5,828 nucleotides of DNA. Source: Desulfobacteraceae bacterium. GTDB lineage: Bacteria; Desulfobacterota; Desulfobacteria; Desulfobacterales; UBA11574. Shown one piece after another: positions 1 to 5,828 of the stretch; positions within the stretch are counted from its first letter, which is position 1; the number at the start of each line of letters is the position of its first letter. The position numbers were made by a program, and so were the translations under genes. The notes beneath the pieces are model-generated. The model ran no database searches, had not been told where the DNA came from, and saw only the letters and a list, made by a program, of their open reading frames with translations. The stretch lies in the NCBI GenBank assembly GCA_030671225.1, contig DAOVAE010000085.1:1-5828 (forward strand). The letters are read 5' to 3'.

Positions 1-1203
1 CATCTCCGGGTCTACACCTAAGCTGTCCAGCATATCCTCGATGGCATCGATCATCATAGGTGGACCGCAAAGATAATATTCAATTTCCGTTGGATCATCA
101 TGTTTGCTGAGATAGTTGTCATACAGACGCTGATGAATAAAACCGGTCATCCCCTCCCAGTAATCCTCAGCCTTTGGAAGAGAAAGTGCTACATAAAATG
201 AAAAATTATAAAATTTCTTTTCCAGATCCCTGAATTCTTCTGCAAAAAACAGCTCCAGTTTTGATCTGGCCCCGTACCAGAAGGTAATTTTACGTTTTGT
301 CTTCAGCGTATTTAACTGGTGAAGAATGTGGCATTTCAGGGGCGCCATGCCGGCGCCGCCTCCGACAAAGCATATCTCTCTCTCTGTCTCTTTTACGAAA
401 AATTCTCCATAAGGTCCGCTCAAAGTAATCCGGTCACCAGGTTTTAAGTTGAAAATATAGGATGATCCTGCTCCAGGCGGTGCTTCTGAAACCCCGAGCG
501 GGGGTGTAGCAATCCGGATCGTAAATTGTAAGATATTCTTTTCGCTTGGGGGGCTTGCCACGGAATAGGCTCTAAAGATCGGTTCCTCTGTTTGTGAGTG
601 CAGCCCCCAGAGGTTGAATGCATCCCAGTCTGGCCTAAACCGTTCGGCAACTCTGCATCTGAATTCTAACAACGAAAACTCATGTTCAGGAATATCGATC
701 TGAATAAAAGCCCCGGCTTTGAAGTCGAGTTCTTCACCAGAGTCGAGTTGTATCACCAGTTCCTTTATAAAAGTTGCAACGTTGTCGTTAGAAACTACCG
801 TGGCGTTGTATTTTTTTACATTGAAGATTTCTTCCGGCACCAGGATCTTTAAATTTTCCTTTACTTTTAGCTGGCAGGCCAAACGGACATTTTCTTTTTT
901 TTCCCTCCGGGTAAGGTGGGCAAGCTCGGTGGGTAAAATACCTCTTCCACCTTCTTCGACGATGCATTTGCAAGTTCCGCATGAACCGCCGCCGCCGCAA
1001 GCAGATGGAATAAAAATCTGATTTTCGGCAAGGACAGACAACAGTGTGGTGCCGCCGGGGACCTTTAGACTTTTTTCCTCGTCATCATTGATAACAATAA
1101 TGCAGTCATCCTTTTTAACCACTTTGGTTTCAACTAAAATAAGCAGTCCCACAAGGATGAAGATAACAGATGCAAATACTGTAATGCTGATAACGTAAAT
1201 CAT
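1..1203 (-). CDS. nqrF: Na+-NQR subunit F, NADH-oxidising FAD/[2Fe-2S] subunit (3' end cut by window edge)
   Basis: NqrF is the electron entry subunit of Na+-NQR: it takes hydride from NADH onto FAD in the cytoplasm and passes electrons via a [2Fe-2S] cluster. The window encodes 401 residues with no stop; the known family is about 408 long, so only the extreme C-terminus (usually ending near LDDFGG) is missing. Seen: one N-terminal membrane helix (about residues 2-24); a ferredoxin domain with Cys69, Cys75, Cys78 ([10 protein letters not shown]) and Cys110 (RLACQ); then an FAD-binding reductase domain with RAYS at 211-214, the nucleotide-binding GGGAGMAP at 281-288 and CGPPMM at 379-384. The ATG at 1203-1201 overlaps the nqrE stop as ATGA, which implies translational coupling; only a weak GGA lies upstream. 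An extra cysteine, Cys80, sits two residues after a cluster ligand. Identity is secure: RnfB, the counterpart in Rnf, has neither the FAD nor the NADH domain. Confidence 0.97.
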   Translation of the reverse strand, partial: MIYVISITVFASVIFILVGLLILVETKVVKKDDCIIVINDDEEKSLKVPGGTTLLSVLAENQIFIPSACGGGGSCGTCKCIVEEGGRGILPTELAHLTRREKKENVRLACQLKVKENLKILVPEEIFNVKKYNATVVSNDNVATFIKELVIQLDSGEELDFKAGAFIQIDIPEHEFSLLEFRCRVAERFRPDWDAFNLWGLHSQTEEPIFRAYSVASPPSEKNILQFTIRIATPPLGVSEAPPGAGSSYIFNLKPGDRITLSGPYGEFFVKETEREICFVGGGAGMAPLKCHILHQLNTLKTKRKITFWYGARSKLELFFAEEFRDLEKKFYNFSFYVALSLPKAEDYWEGMTGFIHQRLYDNYLSKHDDPTEIEYYLCGPPMMIDAIEDMLDSLGVDPEM

Positions 1204-1808
1204 AATGTTATTCCGGAAAAAAGCATAAACGCCATGGCCATGAGGCCGGCAATAATCATACTGATGCCAAAACCTTCAAGACCTCCAGGGACATCGGCAT
1301 ATCTTAATTTTTGTCTAATTCCCGCCATGGTAACAATGGCAAGCATCCAGCCAATACCTGAACTTGCCCCAAAGACCACCGATTCGACGAAATTATAATC
1401 TCGCTCCACCATGAACAGGGATGCACCCAAAATCGCACAGTTTACTGCAATCAGTGGTAGAAAAACACCCAGCGCCATATATAGAGGCGGTGAATACCTG
1501 TCGATAATCATTTCCAGAGCCTGAACTATAGCCGCTATAACAGCGATAAAGATAATAAATTTTAGAAAGCTAAGATCAACCAAAGGTAATCCGGCCCAGG
1601 CAAGAGCTCCGGGCGCCAGCAGATAATGATAGACCAGCCAATTAGCCGGCGCTGTAATGGAAAGTACAAAAGTTACTGCAAATCCCAATCCTACAGCAGG
1701 TTCCATATTGCTGGAAATGGCAAGAAAAGAACACATGCCGAGAAAATATGCCAGAAGGATATTACCGACAAAAACGGAATTTATAAAAATGCTGACAAGG
1801 TTTTCCAT
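1200..1808 (-). CDS. nqrE: Na+-NQR subunit E, integral membrane subunit
   Basis: A 202-residue, very hydrophobic inner-membrane protein matching NqrE (RnfA homologue), a family with six membrane helices. Together with NqrD it holds the iron-sulfur centre within the membrane between NqrF and the flavins. The two family cysteines are visible: Cys26 in LGMCSF and Cys124 in VNCAI. Glu99 in VQALEMIID corresponds by eye to V. cholerae Glu95, implicated in Na+ uptake. The loop around residues 65-79 is about four residues longer than in V. cholerae, which explains the shift of the second cysteine. I chose the ATG at 1808 because [13 protein letters not shown] aligns with the known NqrE N-terminus. 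The reading frame stays open to an ATG at 1847, but that would add 13 polar residues lying inside nqrD. nqrE starts 4 bases after the nqrD stop and its TGA overlaps the nqrF ATG. Confidence 0.97.
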   Translation of the reverse strand: MENLVSIFINSVFVGNILLAYFLGMCSFLAISSNMEPAVGLGFAVTFVLSITAPANWLVYHYLLAPGALAWAGLPLVDLSFLKFIIFIAVIAAIVQALEMIIDRYSPPLYMALGVFLPLIAVNCAILGASLFMVERDYNFVESVVFGASSGIGWMLAIVTMAGIRQKLRYADVPGGLEGFGISMIIAGLMAMAFMLFSGITL

Positions 1809-1812
1809 TGTT

Positions 1813-2430
1813 TTATTCTTTAGATACGGTTTTTTGCAGCCAAACAATCAGGCCAATGGCGATGAAAGCGCCTGGAGCTAATACCATGAACCCCATATTT
1901 TTATATCCTGCTGCATAAAGAGCATCAGGAATAACTTGAAATCCGAAAAGTTTCCCGGCACCCAAAAGTTCCCTCATAATTGCCACTGTTATTAGAATTT
2001 GGCTGTAGCCCAATCCATTGCCAATACCGTCCAGCAGGGAAAGAAACGGCGGATTCCCCAAGGCATACGTTTCAGCTCTGCCCATGATGATGCAGTTCGT
2101 AATAATAAGCCCTACGAAAATAGACAACTGCTTGCTGATATCATACAGAAAGGCCTTAAGGACTTGATCCGCAAAAATAACCAGGGTTGCTATAACCGTA
2201 AGCTCTACGATAATCCGGATATTACGGGGAATAAGATTCCGCATCAGGGAAATCGAAAAATTAGAAAAAGCCAGAACAAAAGTGAGTGCCAGGCTCATGA
2301 CAATAGCGGTTTTTAACTGCACGGTTACGGCCAGTGCCGAACATATCCCCAGAATTTGTCCGGAAACAGGGTTGCTTTCCCAAATGGGAGTGAAAAAGAC
2401 TTTAAAAGCTTTGGTCCGTGTGATTTTCAT
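1813..2430 (-). CDS. nqrD: Na+-NQR subunit D, integral membrane subunit
   Basis: A 205-residue membrane protein matching NqrD (RnfE homologue; V. cholerae NqrD is about 210 residues). It is paralogous to NqrE and pairs with it in inverted topology. Seen: Cys30 in LGICSALAV and Cys113 in [12 protein letters not shown], which with the two NqrE cysteines ligate the intramembrane iron-sulfur centre. Asp134 in [11 protein letters not shown] aligns with V. cholerae Asp133, linked to Na+ uptake. The conserved [15 protein letters not shown] stretch lies at about 94-108 and [11 protein letters not shown] in the second half. Hydrophobic segments are consistent with the six helices of the family. The ATG at 2430 directly follows the nqrC stop (TAAATG), and GAAG five bases upstream, inside the nqrC end, can serve as ribosome binding site. 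RnfE is the only close alternative; the presence of nqrF in the operon settles it. Confidence 0.97.
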   Translation of the reverse strand: MKITRTKAFKVFFTPIWESNPVSGQILGICSALAVTVQLKTAIVMSLALTFVLAFSNFSISLMRNLIPRNIRIIVELTVIATLVIFADQVLKAFLYDISKQLSIFVGLIITNCIIMGRAETYALGNPPFLSLLDGIGNGLGYSQILITVAIMRELLGAGKLFGFQVIPDALYAAGYKNMGFMVLAPGAFIAIGLIVWLQKTVSKE

Positions 2431-3126
2431 TTAATCTTCTTTTTTCTGAATCTTTTTTAAAAGCGGTTCGTACTCGATCAGGGTCAGTTTGAGACCCCCG
2501 GAAAGAAATTTGCCGGTCAGGGTCGCGCCGCTAATACCGTCAACAAAGTTTTTTTGGCGACTTTCCGGTATCTTATCAGCCACTCTCCCTTTTGCAATGG
2601 CAACGGAAACCAGTTTGCCTCTATCATCCAGAATTTTTTTGCCGGCAAAATTTTTCTGAAACCATCTCTTGTCGATCTCTCCCCCCAAGCCCGGTGTTTC
2701 CGAGTGATTGTAGACCGTAAACCCTGAAACCGTTACCCCATCTTTTTTAAGGGCCAAGTATCCTGAAATTCTTCCCCACAACCCTCTGGAATCAACAGGT
2801 ATTATATATGATTGAATATTACCATTTTTGACATGCAAATAAACCGGCAGATCCTTTGTGCCCTTTTGCTGCTTTGGAACGATCTTGCCTTCAAAGTCAA
2901 CCCACATTTGTCTAATACTGTTGGTGTATAATTCCTCAATAGTATCTGTTGAAAGTGCTTTATCTTCTTGGATAAGACCGACGGATTTTAAAATGTTCTT
3001 TTGCTTGTCAAGGGCGATATTTTTGAGATGATATTCCTTAAGCCCGGTCGATGCAAGTGTCAGCAAACTGCCGCATACAATACTAAGCACCGCTGCAAAG
3101 ATTATCGACTTGATATGATTAGACAT
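2431..3126 (-). CDS. nqrC: Na+-NQR subunit C, covalent-FMN periplasmic subunit
   Basis: A 231-residue NqrC (RnfG homologue) with one N-terminal membrane helix (about residues 6-27) and a periplasmic FMN-binding domain. It carries electrons between the membrane iron-sulfur centre and NqrB. Seen: the FMN_bind signature, with SETPGLGGE at 142-150 and the flavinylation motif DGISGATLT at 196-204. FMN is attached by a phosphoester bond to Thr202, the last residue of SGAT (V. cholerae Thr225), a reaction done by the flavin transferase ApbE in the family. GLWGRISGYLAL (about 115-126) also matches the family. At 231 residues it is some 25 shorter than V. cholerae NqrC, mostly because the variable region before about residue 95 is reduced. 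The ATG at 3126 lies inside the end of nqrB (8-base overlap) and is preceded by AAGGG at a good distance. Confidence 0.96.
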   Translation of the reverse strand: MSNHIKSIIFAAVLSIVCGSLLTLASTGLKEYHLKNIALDKQKNILKSVGLIQEDKALSTDTIEELYTNSIRQMWVDFEGKIVPKQQKGTKDLPVYLHVKNGNIQSYIIPVDSRGLWGRISGYLALKKDGVTVSGFTVYNHSETPGLGGEIDKRWFQKNFAGKKILDDRGKLVSVAIAKGRVADKIPESRQKNFVDGISGATLTGKFLSGGLKLTLIEYEPLLKKIQKKED

Positions 3127-4312
3127 TTGGCACCCTTTTTCTCAATCGGGCCTTGATTTCATAGTGATCCAACAAGGGAGCAAACAGATTCATAAAAAGA
3201 ATCGACAGCATGACACCCTCGGGGAATGCCGGATTGAAAACACGTATTAGAACCGCCAAGACACCGATCGCGAAACCGTATATCCATTTTGCAGAATTCA
3301 TTCCCGGTGCAGAAACCGGATCTGTGGCCATGTATACAATCCCGAGGGCAAATCCTCCCATTACCAGGTGATAAGAGGGATGCATGGCCAGCATGGGCAC
3401 TGATGAACTGCCGGAAAAAAGATTAAAAAGATATCCGGGGTAGGCTACAGCCAGTACGCCCAGAACACCGCCCAGCATAATTCGGTAACTGGCAATACCG
3501 GTAAAAATTAGAATAAATGCTCCGACCAGGCACATCAGGGTGGAGGTCTCACCGATGCTGCCCGGGTATGTGCCGTAAAAAAGTTTTGAAAAAGTAAAAC
3601 CGGCTTTTACCAGGGAAGTTTCTATCAAATCAAAGGACCCCTGAACGGCAGAAACCGCTAAAGGTGTTGCCCCGCTGAAGGCGTCAGCCGCTGAAGTTTT
3701 AACTCCACTAACAAATGTCCAGACCTTCTCGCCGGACATATTGCCGGGATAGGCAAAAAATAAAAAAGCTCTCCCGGTTAGAGCCGGATTTAAAAAATTT
3801 CTCCCGGTCCCGCCAAAGATTTCCTTTCCGAATATAACCCCAAAAGATATACCGACAGCAACCTGCCACAAAGGAATAGTCGGCGGAAGGGTGAGGGGAA
3901 ACAGCAGACCGGTGACCAGAAACCCTTCGCTGATATTATGCTTTCTGATCGATGCAAACACAATTTCCCAGAAGAATCCGACACTATAGGAGACAATAAT
4001 CACCGGCATAACAATCCAGAGACCTTTTACAAAGACAGTAAAAAAGCTCAAGGGTAGTCCGGAGGCAAGGTTTGACTGGTACCCGGTGTTGTATATGCCA
4101 AAAAAAAGCGGCGGCATCAGGGCTACAATAACGATACTCATAAGACGCTTCAGATCCAGGCTGTCGCGCACATGTGGACCGTTTTGGGTTGCAATTCCCG
4201 GTATGAAGAAAAAGGTCTCTGCGGCCTCGAAAAGGGGCTCTAATTTCTCTAATCTGCCACCTTCGGAAAAGTGCTTGCGTTTAGAATCGAAAAAATCTTT
4301 TAAGAATTTCAT
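3119..4312 (-). CDS. nqrB: Na+-NQR subunit B, quinone reductase and Na+ channel membrane subunit
   Basis: A 397-residue NqrB (RnfD homologue), the largest membrane subunit, which binds covalent FMN and riboflavin, takes part in quinone reduction and forms part of the Na+ path. Seen: a cytoplasmic N-terminal segment with FIPGIATQNGPHVRDSLDLKR (37-57); about ten hydrophobic segments starting near residue 57; the signature GGTGRNFLNPALTGRAFLFF (167-186); the flavinylation motif DAFSGAT (210-216) with Thr216 as the FMN-bearing residue (V. cholerae Thr236); YPGSIGETSTL (249-259); and MATDPVSAPG (328-337). Asp382 in LLDHYE aligns with V. cholerae Asp397, needed for Na+ uptake. Compared with V. cholerae, the loop after the first helix is much shorter and about eight residues are inserted before the SGAT motif. 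The ATG at 4312 has GAAG eight bases upstream. It is separated from nqrA by 124 bases, unlike the abutting genes downstream. Confidence 0.97.
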   Translation of the reverse strand: MKFLKDFFDSKRKHFSEGGRLEKLEPLFEAAETFFFIPGIATQNGPHVRDSLDLKRLMSIVIVALMPPLFFGIYNTGYQSNLASGLPLSFFTVFVKGLWIVMPVIIVSYSVGFFWEIVFASIRKHNISEGFLVTGLLFPLTLPPTIPLWQVAVGISFGVIFGKEIFGGTGRNFLNPALTGRAFLFFAYPGNMSGEKVWTFVSGVKTSAADAFSGATPLAVSAVQGSFDLIETSLVKAGFTFSKLFYGTYPGSIGETSTLMCLVGAFILIFTGIASYRIMLGGVLGVLAVAYPGYLFNLFSGSSSVPMLAMHPSYHLVMGGFALGIVYMATDPVSAPGMNSAKWIYGFAIGVLAVLIRVFNPAFPEGVMLSILFMNLFAPLLDHYEIKARLRKRVPNV

Positions 4313-4341
4313 AATATTTTCTTCATTAATGATTCAGTCTT

Positions 4342-4437
4342 ACCCGGATATTTCATGTTTTGCTTCTAATCGGTTAACATAGCAAAACGAAATGAATTTA
4401 TGCGTACTTCTCGGTATTGTTTATGAAATATTCAGAT
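4342..4437 (-). promoter_or_regulatory. Nested inverted repeats in the nqrA-nqrB intercistronic gap
   Basis: The 124 bases between nqrA and nqrB hold no gene but can form two nested stems in the transcript. The outer stem pairs 4423-4437 with 4342-4356 over 15 positions, with one mismatch and two G-U pairs; its core is ATATTTCAT against ATGAAATAT. It starts at the last base of the nqrA stop codon. The inner stem is an eight-base perfect repeat, GTTTTGCT (4388-4381) against AGCAAAAC (4364-4357), with a 16-base loop, and it stacks directly on the outer stem on one side. No U-tract follows, so it does not look like an intrinsic terminator. A role in mRNA processing, stability or tuning of nqrA against nqrBCDEF is inference. 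The remaining bases, 4313-4341, carry the nqrB ribosome binding site. Confidence 0.5.
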
Positions 4438-5780
4438 TATACCTGTTCGAGGTAGTACAATTTCTTTGTATTTTTCAGAACTTCGCACAGTTCTATTTTT
4501 GTAGGGCAGACATAAGTACACAGTCCGCATTCCACACAGTCGAGCAAACCATGAGCCAGCGCCTCCTCGATTTCATCGGTCAGGATAGACTTGTAGGTGA
4601 ACTGGGGCAGGATATCGACCGGGCAGACTTCGGCACAGTATCCGCAGTTTATGCAGGCCCGCTCTTCACCATGAAAGTTACAGTCCATCGGCATTGGCGA
4701 TTTGTTAAAGAAAGACAAAAATGCTCTGGACCGGCTTGGTTTTTTAAAACCCGGCCTGGCAAATCCAAAAAATTCCTTTTCAGCACCTTCGGAAATCAGC
4801 GTTAAAGATGTTTCATAAAACCCTATGTATGAATCTTTGTTACCAATATACCCTCTAAAGATTCCACCGACAATGTATCTGGCTGCATCTGAAATTTCAG
4901 CACGGTCCCTGGCAATATGATTAAGGGGAACCCCGGCCCGGGTCAAAAGATGTGTTTTATTGTTAACCAGATTGCCGCCCAGAGCAACAGTCCTTTCAAC
5001 AGGATACCTTCCGGTTTTAAGCAGCCTGGCCAGCAGTAAAACATCCTGCCCGTTGATATACCAGGTGCGGTTTGTATCCGGAGTCTTCTTGATATGATAG
5101 AGCAGCACTCCCGGGTCATTGGCCGGATAATCCCCTTTGTAGGTGTGGGTCACGGAACCGCTCAACTGCTGCAGGACAAATGCATTGTCGGCCGAGGTGC
5201 TGATAAAAACAATTTGCGACAATTTCCGCAAAATTTTAAGGCCTAATTCAAACAGATCGATATACCCCTTCAAATACACTTCCGGTACAGGCAGAAAAGG
5301 CTCTGTAGCATCCAGATTGACGATGATTGCCGGCGGAGTAAAGTCAGGGTCTGCAACGTCTCGAAAAGGAAGCTCTCTAAAAAAAGGCCACAGACCAACG
5401 GCCATTAACACCCTGACCAACTCTTTCCTTTCAATGCTGTCGACCTGGGTCTCACTAAAAATAGGTAACTCTTCATAAGCCTCATCATGATCCAGAGCTA
5501 CAACCACCTCTCTGATGACTCGACGCGGACCGAAATTTATTTGGATGATTTCACCACCCCCCGGAGATAAAAATATCATATCCGGGTTGCGTTTGTCCTC
5601 AAAGATCGGCGTCCCAACCTTTACTTGATCACCTATTTTAACCTTTAAGCGGGGCTTTACAAAGGGAATCCTTTCCGGCAAGAGAGCCACTCGGGTCGGC
5701 TTTTCTAATACTTCAACTTTATGGGAAGGCTTTCCAGATATGTTCAACCCTAAACCTTTTTTGATGTTGACTGAAATCAT
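4437..5780 (-). CDS. nqrA: Na+-NQR subunit A with RnfC-like two-[4Fe-4S] C-terminal domain
   Basis: A 447-residue soluble cytoplasmic subunit matching NqrA (V. cholerae about 446 residues), which in the complex sits on NqrB and helps in quinone reduction. Seen: the NqrA N-terminus ISVNIKKGLGLNISGKPS; a barrel-sandwich region with VKIGDQVKVGTPIFEDKRNP (47-66) and SPGGGEIIQIN (72-82); a central domain with GLWPFFRELPFR (129-140); GQDVLLLARLLKTGRYP (244-260); and EKEFFGFARPG (334-344). Unusually, the C-terminus carries two full [4Fe-4S] motifs: Cys376, 379, 382, 386 (CINCGYCAEVCP) and Cys415, 418, 421, 425 (CVECGLCTYVCP). V. cholerae NqrA keeps only remnants of these (PLDM and SFVCP- or TFVCP-like text), whereas RnfC has both. 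Length, N-terminus and the absence of the RnfC GLGGAGFPT-type loop support NqrA. It is first in the operon; the ATG at 5780 has AAGG six bases upstream. Confidence 0.95.
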   Translation of the reverse strand: MISVNIKKGLGLNISGKPSHKVEVLEKPTRVALLPERIPFVKPRLKVKIGDQVKVGTPIFEDKRNPDMIFLSPGGGEIIQINFGPRRVIREVVVALDHDEAYEELPIFSETQVDSIERKELVRVLMAVGLWPFFRELPFRDVADPDFTPPAIIVNLDATEPFLPVPEVYLKGYIDLFELGLKILRKLSQIVFISTSADNAFVLQQLSGSVTHTYKGDYPANDPGVLLYHIKKTPDTNRTWYINGQDVLLLARLLKTGRYPVERTVALGGNLVNNKTHLLTRAGVPLNHIARDRAEISDAARYIVGGIFRGYIGNKDSYIGFYETSLTLISEGAEKEFFGFARPGFKKPSRSRAFLSFFNKSPMPMDCNFHGEERACINCGYCAEVCPVDILPQFTYKSILTDEIEEALAHGLLDCVECGLCTYVCPTKIELCEVLKNTKKLYYLEQV

Positions 5781-5828
5781 CTGTAACCTTGATTGGGTCT
5801 ATTGGCAAGCAGTGTCGGACAAAACTGT
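5781..5828 (-). promoter_or_regulatory. Leader of nqrA with ribosome binding site
   Basis: These 48 bases precede nqrA and reach the window edge. AAGG at 5790-5787 lies six bases before the ATG, a good Shine-Dalgarno spacing that supports the 5780 start. I see no convincing promoter pair or operator; the operon promoter probably lies beyond the right edge. Confidence 0.6.

Noticed and set aside
444..1021. Short open frames on both strands (444-650 minus, 719-1021 plus, 788-1000 minus)
   Set aside because: They lie wholly inside nqrF in other frames; their translations are low-complexity or unlike any protein, while the nqrF frame carries every family motif.
1809..1847. Longer nqrE start at 1847
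   Set aside because: It would add 13 residues ([13 protein letters not shown]) with no match to NqrE and overlap nqrD; the ATG at 1808 matches the family N-terminus.
1626..2316. Plus-strand open frames antisense to nqrE and nqrD (1626-1823, 1657-1881, 1999-2316)
   Set aside because: Antisense shadows of well-conserved membrane genes, with no family resemblance or supporting context.
3049..3108. Possible lipoprotein signal in NqrC around Cys18 (LSIVCGS)
   Set aside because: The residue before the cysteine is Val rather than Gly, Ala or Ser, and NqrC is known to be anchored by an N-terminal helix.
3790..3996. Minus-strand open frame inside nqrB
   Set aside because: Out-of-frame shadow within the conserved nqrB core; not a plausible protein.
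4342..4437. Intrinsic terminator after nqrA
   Set aside because: The stem structure is not followed by a run of U in the transcript and has an AT-rich core; nqrB must also be expressed with nqrA.
4086..5478. Plus-strand open frames at 4086-4382, 4392-4805 and 5143-5478
   Set aside because: All three are antisense, wholly or mostly, to nqrB or nqrA. The first two run into the nqrA-nqrB gap, but their predicted proteins look like reverse-complement artefacts.
1..5780. Operon could be rnf rather than nqr, because the first gene has RnfC-like clusters
   Set aside because: The last gene is a clear NqrF with FAD and NADH domains, the order is A-B-C-D-E-F, and each subunit aligns more closely with Nqr than Rnf. 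Rnf order would be different and include RnfB.
5781..5828. Promoter directly before nqrA
   Set aside because: A TTGTCC-like element is present but no acceptable -10 at the right spacing, and only 48 bases are visible.

Overview
The window holds one operon read entirely from the minus strand. It encodes the Na+-translocating NADH:quinone oxidoreductase (Na+-NQR) in the canonical order nqrA-nqrB-nqrC-nqrD-nqrE-nqrF. nqrA begins near the right edge. nqrF runs off the left edge about ten codons before its expected stop, so five subunits are complete and the sixth is nearly so. No mobile elements, RNA genes, CRISPR arrays or plus-strand genes could be supported.

Layout, right to left (direction of transcription): a 48-base leader with a good ribosome binding site; nqrA (4437-5780); a 124-base gap, the only real intergenic space, which can fold into two nested stems; nqrB (3119-4312); nqrC (2431-3126, overlapping nqrB by 8 bases); nqrD (1813-2430, abutting nqrC); nqrE (1200-1808, 4 bases after nqrD); nqrF (1203 to beyond position 1, ATGA overlap with nqrE). 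The tight spacing from nqrB to nqrF indicates one cotranscribed, translationally coupled unit.

How the parts work together (established for the family): NqrF oxidises NADH with FAD and passes electrons through its [2Fe-2S] cluster to the intramembrane iron-sulfur site held by NqrD and NqrE. From there they go to covalently bound FMN on NqrC and NqrB, then riboflavin, and finally quinone, while Na+ is exported. All recognisable cofactor residues are present: the NqrF cysteines, RAYS and GGGAGMAP motifs; Cys30/Cys113 of NqrD and Cys26/Cys124 of NqrE; and the SGAT flavinylation sites of NqrC (Thr202) and NqrB (Thr216). Acidic residues tied to Na+ uptake in Vibrio cholerae are also kept (NqrB Asp382, NqrD Asp134, NqrE Glu99, aligned from memory).

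The most unusual point is NqrA. Its C-terminus carries two complete [4Fe-4S] cysteine motifs, as in RnfC of the related Rnf complex. V. cholerae NqrA has lost these cysteines and holds no iron-sulfur cluster. The rest of the protein, and the presence of a true NqrF, mark the operon as Nqr rather than Rnf. This looks like an Nqr that kept, or regained, the ancestral RnfC-type ferredoxin tail.

Organism: a Gram-negative bacterium. The moderate base composition and the ferredoxin-tailed NqrA suggest an anaerobe such as a sulfate-reducing Desulfobacterota member, but this is an inference of low to moderate confidence; no taxonomic marker gene is present.
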